NCBI GenBank assembly: GCA_021833085.1
Contig: JAKBGL010000086.1
Location: forward strand, 1 to 5,794
Origin: Actinomycetes bacterium
Lineage (GTDB): Bacteria; Actinomycetota; Acidimicrobiia; Acidimicrobiales; Acidimicrobiaceae
Direction: 5' to 3'
Length of the DNA: 5,794 nucleotides
Of the stretch, positions 1 through 5,048 are shown one piece after another. Both the position numbers and the translations under genes were made by a program. The notes beneath the pieces were generated by a model that did not search any database, was not told where the DNA came from, and saw nothing but the letters and a program-made list of their open reading frames with translations. Numbering within the stretch: the first letter of the stretch is position 1; each line of letters opens with the position of its first letter.

Positions 1-363
1 TGCAGATGCCTCAAGTATAGAACGCAACTCTCCGTAGTAGTCTTTTCGAGCATAGCTAGCAATGTGGTTCGTTTCATCAACGGAGGGCTTTGGATAAGCC
101 AAGGCTGCGACGACGATCGACTTTGCATAAGGATAACTTGCGGTTATGTGGGTAGAGCGATAAGGATTACGATAGGTAAACTGCATCGAGTCGTTTCTCC
201 TGGTGACTTTGCGACGCAAGAGAAAGTTCATTTCAGACTCAAAACCTAAGACAGACGTAACACCGACCGCTACTGCTCCACCACTCAAAATCTCATCAAA
301 TACCTCAGCCGTCAGAGCAAGCGAGGACTTTGATGCAATCGCTACGCTCTGTTCTCTTAGCAT
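1..363 (-). CDS. queG: Epoxyqueuosine reductase QueG, N-terminal part (runs off the left edge)
   Basis: QueG is a cytosolic cobalamin and [4Fe-4S] enzyme that reduces epoxyqueuosine to queuosine at the wobble base of tRNAs with GUN anticodons, the last step of queuosine synthesis. The 121 visible residues match the family N-terminus: MQFTYRNPYRST, then YPYAKSIVVAALAYP, then SYARKDYYGELRSILEA, equivalent to the usual 'P.ARS...A..Y' and 'ARYARG.DYH..L...L'. The cobalamin-binding region and the iron-sulfur cysteines would lie beyond the window, so catalytic completeness cannot be judged. The ATG at 363-361 is chosen because an in-frame stop lies four codons upstream (TGA GTT GAG CCT ATG) and an AAGGGTGAG ribosome site precedes it. 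It starts 20 bases after the DUF4031 stop, so it is probably co-transcribed with that gene. The family call is firm; an iron-sulfur protein of the same superfamily is the only real alternative. Confidence 0.86.
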   Translation of the reverse strand, partial: MLREQSVAIASKSSLALTAEVFDEILSGGAVAVGVTSVLGFESEMNFLLRRKVTRRNDSMQFTYRNPYRSTHITASYPYAKSIVVAALAYPKPSVDETNHIASYARKDYYGELRSILEASA

Positions 364-371
364 AGGCTCAA

Positions 372-380
372 CTCACCCTT
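372..380 (-). promoter_or_regulatory. Ribosome binding site of queG
   Basis: On the minus strand AAGGGTGAG ends 8 bases before the queG ATG, a normal Shine-Dalgarno distance. It lies in the 20-base gap after the DUF4031 stop codon and supports the chosen start. It is the clearest ribosome site in the window; most other genes here lack one. Confidence 0.55.
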
Positions 381-383
381 GAT

Positions 384-644
384 TCACGAACTACGGTGAA
401 CCCGTCTAAGACCAGCCGCTTTAAGTTGATGCAGAAGGTCTCGCGGATCGACGAGAGCAGCTCCTTGCGCCAAGGCCTTTGATAAAAGACGTTCTGGAAT
501 GTCGTAATGGTCCTCCTGGAACGCATGTCTTGGGACCCCTAGCGTCTGCGCAAAGCTATGTAACTCATCCAACGATGAGTTACTGATAAGGTGCGACCAA
601 CGTTCTCCGTCTTTGTGCCACAGCGGTCGATCTATAAATACCAT
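384..644 (-). CDS. DUF4031 domain-containing protein
   Basis: This is a small 86-residue soluble protein of unknown function, found mainly in actinobacteria. The whole protein matches the DUF4031 pattern: an N-terminal beta strand ending in Asp (MVFIDRPLW), then W-SHLIS, SLDELHSFAQ-LGVPRHAF, DHYDIPE, and a C-terminal basic segment DLLHQLKAAGLRR. Length is normal for the family. No signal peptide or membrane segment is visible. The ATG at 644-642 is fixed by an in-frame TAA two codons upstream. It begins 14 bases after the stop of the reductase gene and is followed 20 bases later by queG, so it sits inside an apparent operon. The conserved Asp, His and Tyr residues would suit metal or nucleotide binding, but I assign no activity. 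No good Shine-Dalgarno is seen, so translation may be coupled to the upstream gene. Confidence 0.82.
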   Translation of the reverse strand: MVFIDRPLWHKDGERWSHLISNSSLDELHSFAQTLGVPRHAFQEDHYDIPERLLSKALAQGAALVDPRDLLHQLKAAGLRRVHRSS

Positions 645-658
645 CTCTTACATCAATC

Positions 659-1465
659 TCAGTCGTACTTCTCAGTTTTCACTGACCCTGATTGCATCCC
701 TAGTCCAATCAGCACCTTTTCGCTCTCCTCAACCATCTCAGGAGGACCACAGATATATGCAACACTGGAGTTAACCTCGTGAAACACCTCAGAGATCATC
801 TCTTTGTCAATTCGACGATGATACCTAGCCCGAGGATCACCGAGCGACCTCGTAAAGGTGTGAGATACGCTGAGCCAAGAGTTCTCCTGACTTAGTCTCT
901 CAAGCTCATCCCGGTATATGACGTATTCGTAAGACTTCGAGGAGAAAAGCAGATGCATCGGCACGTTCAGCCCTTTGCTCACGCCGTAGCGAATCATGGC
1001 CATCAATGGTACTACACCAGAGCCTGCCCCGATCAAGAGAACCGGACCTCCGTTCTCTTCGGTCCAGGTAAAGGCCCCATAAGGACCTCTAACCTCTAAC
1101 TCCTGGCCGACAAAGCTCTCTCGCACCAACTTCGGAGATACAAGACCACCAGGCGTCTCTCTAATACCTACATCAACCACAGAGTAGTCAGGGAACGGTG
1201 ATGATCCTACTGAGTAAGCACGCTGTATCGGCCTTGGTCTTCCTTCTATTGGAATCCTTATGTTGTAGTACTGACCAGGAAGGAAGGGAGAAGGATCTGG
1301 AACTTCAATCTGCAAAGTATTAGTCTCTGGGGTCTCCACCACAACTCCAACCACTTTACCAAGCTTCCAGGTCGGAGGCTTAGAACGAGCTTCACCAGGC
1401 CGAGATCTTCGTGTAGGTATTGGAACTTCCAGTTCTACGTCGCCACTTTTCTGTACATTTTCCAC
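659..1465 (-). CDS. FAD-binding NAD(P)H oxidoreductase (ferredoxin-NADP reductase family, no 2Fe-2S domain)
   Basis: This is a cytosolic flavoprotein of 268 residues that should move electrons between NAD(P)H and an unknown partner. Residues 1-30 are polar, Pro/Arg-rich and probably disordered. Residues 33-135 form the FAD-binding barrel with PGQYYNIRI, the FAD motif RAYS (82-85) and GPYGAF (127-132). Residues 140-268 form the NAD(P) domain with GAGSGVVPLMAM (146-157), the CGPPEM motif (239-244) and the usual C-terminal EKY. The 2Fe-2S domain of phenol or benzoate dioxygenase reductases is absent, so a separate acceptor protein is needed. The start is a GTG at 1465-1463 with no clear Shine-Dalgarno; a second in-frame GTG lies near codon 38, but using it would trim the first strand of the FAD domain. 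It precedes the DUF4031 and queG genes and follows the zinc-ribbon gene. The substrate and partner cannot be read from the sequence. Confidence 0.85.
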   Translation of the reverse strand: MENVQKSGDVELEVPIPTRRSRPGEARSKPPTWKLGKVVGVVVETPETNTLQIEVPDPSPFLPGQYYNIRIPIEGRPRPIQRAYSVGSSPFPDYSVVDVGIRETPGGLVSPKLVRESFVGQELEVRGPYGAFTWTEENGGPVLLIGAGSGVVPLMAMIRYGVSKGLNVPMHLLFSSKSYEYVIYRDELERLSQENSWLSVSHTFTRSLGDPRARYHRRIDKEMISEVFHEVNSSVAYICGPPEMVEESEKVLIGLGMQSGSVKTEKYD

Positions 1466-1536
1466 ATAATTAGAATAATACCGACAAAGAGGTAGTAGAT
1501 AGCCCCTTGGATATTAGTCACGAACTAAAAGGGATA

Positions 1537-1746
1537 CTAGATCTCAGTCACCCACTTTGATGACTCACACCATCGGCATGAAACCTCTAAAATCTCGCGC
1601 TTCACTACCTCCTCACCCTCAACTCCTAACTCCCCACCGACACTAAAGTGATAGAAGGCCTTGGAGATAACGTCTGTCGTGACATCAAATCTGGTCACAT
1701 TTCCACAGTTTGTACAACGATATCGAAGAGTTTCCACGCTAAGCAC
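1537..1746 (-). CDS. Small zinc-ribbon-like CxxC...CxxC protein
   Basis: This 69-residue protein has two cysteine pairs, C11-T-N-C14-G near the N-terminus and C57-R-W-C60 near the C-terminus, separated by 42 residues that include an acidic stretch (EGEEVVKREI). This is the layout of a single zinc ribbon, or less likely a rubredoxin-like iron site, since the usual rubredoxin aromatic and Pro-x-Cys-Gly signatures are missing. I do not recognise a named family and assign no activity. The start is GTG at 1746-1744, supported by AAAGGT a few bases upstream; a second in-frame GTG three codons later is possible. It ends 71 bases before the reductase gene on the same strand, so co-transcription is likely but not certain. 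The well-placed cysteine pairs are why I take this strand as coding rather than the long open frame on the opposite strand over 1648-1746. Confidence 0.68.
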   Translation of the reverse strand: MLSVETLRYRCTNCGNVTRFDVTTDVISKAFYHFSVGGELGVEGEEVVKREILEVSCRWCESSKWVTEI

Positions 1747-1749
1747 GTT

Positions 1750-1761
1750 ACCTTTAAAGGT
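1750..1761. promoter_or_regulatory. Perfect 12-base palindrome between divergent start codons
   Basis: ACCTTTAAAGGT is a perfect palindrome lying between the minus-strand GTG at 1746 and the plus-strand GTG at 1762. Each strand therefore reads AAAGGT just before a start codon. On the minus strand this is a plausible Shine-Dalgarno, four bases from GTG. On the plus strand it touches the GTG, too close to act as one. It could be an operator shared by the two divergent genes or simply a ribosome site whose symmetry is chance. Confidence 0.35.
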
Positions 1762-3303
1762 GTGTCCCTACGGCTGTCTAATGTGCACAAGTTCATAGTT
1801 CCAACGCTCAGAGAGCTGTCCGGTCTACATGAACAATACGACGGCAAAGTTATGGACCTAAGCGACGACTCCGTCTTGTCGATGCTAAAAGAGCTTGGCT
1901 CTGGTGAAGAACCTGACACGAATAGTATCGAAAGATCTCATCTTCACATCTACGAAGAGGGGGTACGTTTCGAGTTTATAGAGCTACAAGCACACAAGAC
2001 GAACCCCTTCGTACACCTAGATAATCTCGATGTCTCCTGTTACGACCGAGACTACCAAAGCGCTTCTTATCGATTCGAGATGAAAGTCAGACACCTTGAT
2101 GCGTGGGAAAGGGCCATAGATCAAGCGATATCAACGCTTACGAATGTCTCCGCTCCGATGGCACGGGCGGCCGTTTCGACCTTAGACAACATGATGAACG
2201 CTGTCATCGGGGAAGACCTTCCAAAACAGACAAAAGATAAGGCAGCCTTGGCGCTACGGAGACTGCGCGAGCACCTTGAAACGTTCGCGAGCGATTCAAA
2301 CAACAAGCGCTCAGCAGCTCTGGGTCGAGAGAACCTTGAACGCTACCTCGGTGTCTTTGACGCAGTGAGCTACGATCTCAAAGAGATTGAGGAGTGGGCA
2401 GAACAAGAGGTCGTTAGGCTACGTAGGCTCTTGACAGAAGGCATAGTCAAGTCACGAAGATCTCTAAAGAATCCGACTCTCGAGTTAGACGATCTATTAG
2501 GCGACTACCCGCCTATGAATGAGGTCTACAAAGAAGCAGGAGAGACGATCTCAAAAGCACGTAGCTTCGTCGAAGAGAAGGAGATCCTCCCACCTCTTGG
2601 TGGAAACTGTAGCGTCGGACCCGCTCCTCTTTCAAGGCGATGGGCTATGGCTATGATGTCATGGAACGCACCTTACGAACGCCCAGCACCTGCAATGTAC
2701 TACATAACTCCTCCGAATGACAGCTTCTCACCTGCTGAGACTGACGAGTGGATGCGAGTATTTTCAAGAACAACCCTTCCAGCGATAACTGTCCACGAAG
2801 TAATGCCGGGACACTTTGCCCACGGGCAGATGCTTAGGACCGCGAACTCCGATATTGCTCGAACCTTGTTCTCTAACGCATTCGTGGAAGGTTGGGCACA
2901 CTACACAGAAGAACTCATGCACGAAGAGGGCTTTATGGAAGATGATCCTCGCTTCCAGGTTGGTGTAGCGCTTGAGGCCCTTGTGCGCATAGCTCGCGTA
3001 CTTTCGACCGTTGCGCAACACGCCAACGGGTGGTCGGTCAAACAAGCAGCTACACTCTTTGAAGAGATTGCGTATCTTCGAGGACCCGCCGCTTACTCAG
3101 AGGCTGAGCGAGCGCTGTTCGATCCAACCTATGCACGGTACTCGCTCGGGAAAAAGGAGATACTTAAGGTTCGATACGACTCTCGAGCGACACTTGGAGG
3201 TCGATTCCACCTAGGTCGATTCCACCAAGCGCTCTTACGCTACGGGTCCCCTCCTCTTGGGCTTCTTTCAAAGATCGTCGACGAGTCCGCTCAATCTGAA
3301 TGA
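1762..3303 (+). CDS. DUF885 family protein, putative zincin-like metallohydrolase
   Basis: This is a 513-residue soluble protein of the DUF885 family, which belongs to the zincin (Peptidase_MA) superfamily; its substrate is unknown. The metal site is visible: HEVMPGHFAHGQM (H345, E346, H351), followed by the family motif FVEGWAHYTEELM with E376 as the expected third zinc ligand. Further family features are QYDGKVMDLS near the N-terminus, HKTNPFVHLDNLDVSCYDRDY, and the C-terminal YSLGKKEILKVR and ALLRYGSPPLGLL. Length is normal. No signal peptide or membrane helix is seen, so it should be cytosolic. The open frame extends back to a GTG at 1648, but that part lies antisense to the zinc-ribbon gene and looks non-coding. 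GTG 1762 or GTG 1783 are the likely starts; neither has a well-spaced Shine-Dalgarno, and the first Met codon at 1852 would cut conserved sequence. It is divergent from the gene on its left. The start is the uncertain part. Confidence 0.85.
   Translation: MSLRLSNVHKFIVPTLRELSGLHEQYDGKVMDLSDDSVLSMLKELGSGEEPDTNSIERSHLHIYEEGVRFEFIELQAHKTNPFVHLDNLDVSCYDRDYQSASYRFEMKVRHLDAWERAIDQAISTLTNVSAPMARAAVSTLDNMMNAVIGEDLPKQTKDKAALALRRLREHLETFASDSNNKRSAALGRENLERYLGVFDAVSYDLKEIEEWAEQEVVRLRRLLTEGIVKSRRSLKNPTLELDDLLGDYPPMNEVYKEAGETISKARSFVEEKEILPPLGGNCSVGPAPLSRRWAMAMMSWNAPYERPAPAMYYITPPNDSFSPAETDEWMRVFSRTTLPAITVHEVMPGHFAHGQMLRTANSDIARTLFSNAFVEGWAHYTEELMHEEGFMEDDPRFQVGVALEALVRIARVLSTVAQHANGWSVKQAATLFEEIAYLRGPAAYSEAERALFDPTYARYSLGKKEILKVRYDSRATLGGRFHLGRFHQALLRYGSPPLGLLSKIVDESAQSE
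3198..3227 (+). repeat. 15-base tandem direct repeat inside the DUF885 gene
   Basis: Two adjacent copies of a 15-base unit (AGGTCGATTCCACCT, then the same with a final A) encode GRFHL-GRFHQ near the C-terminus of the DUF885 protein. The unit is in frame. The segment aligns without a gap to the family pattern G-x-F-x-L-x-x-F-H, so it does not add length relative to relatives. Confidence 0.7.
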
Positions 3304-3418
3304 TATAGCGCCTACGGTGCTTCAATAGCTAGACACAACTACGGCATCCACAGGCGCTGGGCACTTTGTACCTCAAGAGGGGCTAACCACTTGAGAGCTC
3401 AAGAGAGCGATACTTTTA
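3304..3418. repeat. Intergenic inverted repeats upstream of the exonuclease gene
   Basis: This non-coding stretch follows the DUF885 stop. It holds AGCGCCT (3307-3313) facing AGGCGCT (3352-3358), a perfect 7-base inverted pair 38 bases apart with no T-run after it. It also holds three copies of one hexamer: CTCAAG (3372-3377), CTTGAG (3390-3395) and CTCAAG (3398-3403). The last two form the gapped palindrome CTTGAG-AG-CTCAAG. They could be binding sites for a regulator of the downstream gene, or part of a terminator for the DUF885 gene. No gene or RNA is apparent. Confidence 0.35.
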
Positions 3419-3434
3419 TCGAACGTATGTATGA
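3419..3434 (+). promoter_or_regulatory. Candidate LexA (SOS) box
   Basis: TCGAACGTATGTATGA resembles the actinobacterial LexA box TCGAAC-N4-GTTCGA. The left half-site is perfect and the right half reads GTATGA, two mismatches from GTTCGA. The central bases also fit the mycobacterial preference RNRT. It lies 30 bases before the proposed GTG start of a DNA-repair-like nuclease and overlaps the expected -35 position of the promoter proposed at 3452-3457, where a repressor would block RNA polymerase. Whether this organism's LexA uses this motif is not known from the window. Confidence 0.45.
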
Positions 3435-3451
3435 TAGCAACCGCTTTAAAG

Positions 3452-3457
3452 TACAAT
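3452..3457 (+). promoter_or_regulatory. Putative -10 element of the exonuclease gene, leaderless start
   Basis: TACAAT is one base from the -10 consensus TATAAT and ends 6 bases before the GTG at 3464. Transcription would then begin at or next to the start codon, giving a leaderless mRNA, which is common in actinobacteria and fits the lack of any Shine-Dalgarno here. The -35 position (about 3429-3434) is weak and is covered by the candidate LexA box. A second -10-like hexamer, TATGAT, occurs at 3430-3435. Confidence 0.35.
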
Positions 3458-3463
3458 ACTATA

Positions 3464-4957
3464 GTGCAGCTTACGTTAAATTACGAACTAAGCGAGTTAT
3501 CTAAGGTTAGTTTCTGCGTGCTTGACGTAGAGACTACGGGTAGTGACCCAACCTTATCATCCCTTACGGAGATAGCCGCCGTCAAGGTTATCGGTGGAGA
3601 GATCGTCGACCGGTTCGAAAGCCTGCTACGTCCGGAACATAAAATTCCGCAGCGAATAGTAGCTTTAACTGGAATCAGCGATTCAATGGTTCATAATGCA
3701 CCACTTGAAGAGGACATCTTGCCACAGTTTCTGGAGTTTCTGGGAGACTCCGTGCCGGTAGGTCACAACGTCAACTTCGATCTCCGTTTTATAAACGCAG
3801 CCTGCCTGCGACTAGGGTTAGATCCACCTTCTACGAAACATCTAGACACACTGTCTCTAAGTCGGAAACTTCTCGTTGGAGAGGTAGATAACTTTCGTTT
3901 AGGTACCCTATCTGAGTACATAAAGACCTACCATCGTCCTTCGCACCGAGCCATGACTGACGTTTTAGCGACCGTAGAACTCCTACATGTGCTCATAGAA
4001 AGAGCTGGCCAAATCGGTATACATCACCTTGAAGATCTTAGGTTCATACCGGCGATAGGGAAAAGACGTTCTGGCGAAAAAGTATCAATGGCGGCCAAGC
4101 TGCCTCATTGTTGCGGCACTTATCTCTTCCTAGACGAAACTTTAAACCCAATCTACGTTGGGAAGGCTTCTGATATTCAAAGCAGGGTTCGCAGTTACTT
4201 CGGGTCAGAACAGCGTAGGAAGATACCTGTGCTCCTTGAGCGTCTCTATAAAATCGACTACATCGTGACGCCTTCAACGCTGGAGGCAGAGATTTTGGAG
4301 CGACGCCTAATTCGAACCTTTCAACCAAGATTTAACTTCCAACAAAAAACTCAAGAGCTCTGGTGGCTTTCGCTTGAACAAGATAAGGCTTTGGAAAGTA
4401 CAGCTTTCCCTCCCGACACCTCGTTCCACAAAGATCCATCCCTAATAGGACCTTTCTTCTCAAAACATGCGACTCGGGCCGCACTGCGAGCGTTACGAGA
4501 AGGTGGTAACGCCAACTTGAGCGGCAAGGACCTACTCCAAAGAAGTCGGTGGCTCGAAGAGCTGCACATCAATCTTGAGTCCCAGATGCAGACTTACGCT
4601 CATCGTCGAGAGTTCGAAAGAGCGGCACTGTTACGAGACGACGCAAAGACGTTACTTACAAAGTTTGCAACTACATATCTCCTAAGAGATATCTGTTCAC
4701 TCTCATTGGTTGAATTTCATGAACTAGATAGAACCTGCACTATTTCAGCTAACTATGGACGATTTAATCTAGGTTCGAACAGTCCTTGGATCAGACGTTG
4801 CCAAGAGTCCGTCAACGATCTCTACTTTGACTCTACTATGGCCGCATACGGGTTACTTAAAGGCACTTTGACCTCAACTACGTCGCTAGCATCGCTATTT
4901 AAAGCCCAGTCCATACATACAATTGCAAAGGGGTTCGCTCCTAAGGTGCCTAACTGA
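3464..4957 (+). CDS. DEDDh exonuclease / GIY-YIG (UvrC-N-like) fusion nuclease
   Basis: This is a cytosolic nuclease of about 497 residues joining a DnaQ-like 3'-5' exonuclease to a UvrC/Cho-like endonuclease domain, probably acting in DNA repair. Exonuclease motifs (counted from this GTG): LDVETTG with D21 and E23, GHNVNFD (100-106), HLD (D128) and HRAMTD with H161 and D166. The GIY-YIG domain has GTY (218-220), IYVGKA (230-235), R241 in QSRVRSYF, and LEAEILERRLI with catalytic Glu E279, so both active sites look intact. GTY replaces the usual GVY/GIY. A UVR-like helix, EFERAALLRDDAKTLL, near 383-398 could contact UvrB. The protein seems shorter at the C-terminus than the mycobacterial Rv2191 type. 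Its frame also opens at an ATG (3431), but that codon lies inside the LexA-like box; from GTG 3464 the N-terminus (QLTLNYEL before the exonuclease) resembles relatives. It is convergent with trpD. Confidence 0.88.
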   Translation: MQLTLNYELSELSKVSFCVLDVETTGSDPTLSSLTEIAAVKVIGGEIVDRFESLLRPEHKIPQRIVALTGISDSMVHNAPLEEDILPQFLEFLGDSVPVGHNVNFDLRFINAACLRLGLDPPSTKHLDTLSLSRKLLVGEVDNFRLGTLSEYIKTYHRPSHRAMTDVLATVELLHVLIERAGQIGIHHLEDLRFIPAIGKRRSGEKVSMAAKLPHCCGTYLFLDETLNPIYVGKASDIQSRVRSYFGSEQRRKIPVLLERLYKIDYIVTPSTLEAEILERRLIRTFQPRFNFQQKTQELWWLSLEQDKALESTAFPPDTSFHKDPSLIGPFFSKHATRAALRALREGGNANLSGKDLLQRSRWLEELHINLESQMQTYAHRREFERAALLRDDAKTLLTKFATTYLLRDICSLSLVEFHELDRTCTISANYGRFNLGSNSPWIRRCQESVNDLYFDSTMAAYGLLKGTLTSTTSLASLFKAQSIHTIAKGFAPKVPN

Positions 4958-4972
4958 CTTTTTATGTTAGGC
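4948..4972. terminator. Hairpin over the exonuclease stop codon, possible terminator
   Basis: GCCTAAC (4948-4954) and GTTAGGC (4966-4972) form a perfect 7-base stem around an 11-base loop that contains the TGA stop and a run of five T. No T-run follows the stem on either strand, so it is not a textbook intrinsic terminator. Its place between convergent genes suggests a role in ending transcription or protecting the mRNA 3' end. Confidence 0.35.
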
Positions 4973-4997
4973 GACCCATCAAGACGCTAGCGAATCG

Positions 4998-5024
4998 ATT
5001 TGTTACTCGTAGCAAGAGTCAAAT
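4998..5024. terminator. Second hairpin in the convergent spacer
   Basis: ATTTG (4998-5002) and ACTC (5005-5008) pair with GAGT (5016-5019) and CAAAT (5020-5024), giving a 9-base-pair stem with a 2-base bulge and a 7-base loop. It lies just past the trpD stop codon (minus strand), where a terminator for trpD would be. The stem is AT-rich and has no clear U-tract, so the role is uncertain. An 8-base palindrome, CGCTAGCG, sits beside it at 4985-4992. Confidence 0.3.
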
Positions 5025-5048
5025 AGCGTTAGGACCTTACGACACGAG

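Noticed and set aside
64..249. Plus-strand open frame of 61 codons over the queG fragment
   Set aside because: It is the shadow of a well-supported minus-strand gene and resembles no family.
1648..1761. N-terminal extension of the DUF885 frame back to a GTG at 1648
   Set aside because: It is antisense to the zinc-ribbon gene, has no ribosome site, and its translation does not look like a DUF885 N-terminus. The paired cysteines favour the minus strand as coding here.
2859..2873. LexA-like TCGAACCTTGTTCTC inside the DUF885 gene
   Set aside because: The half-sites are 3 rather than 4 bases apart, and it lies deep inside a coding sequence with no nearby start.
2764..3045. Minus-strand open frame of 93 codons within the DUF885 gene
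   Set aside because: It overlaps the conserved HEVMPGH and EGW motif region on the other strand and has no recognisable protein features.
3304..3463. Possible small RNA, riboswitch or short gene in the 160-base intergenic region
   Set aside because: No open frame with a ribosome site, no tRNA-like fold and no recognised riboswitch core; only short inverted repeats and promoter-like elements are visible.
4044..4572. Two minus-strand open frames opposite the GIY-YIG region
   Set aside because: Both are antisense shadows of the clearly conserved nuclease domain.
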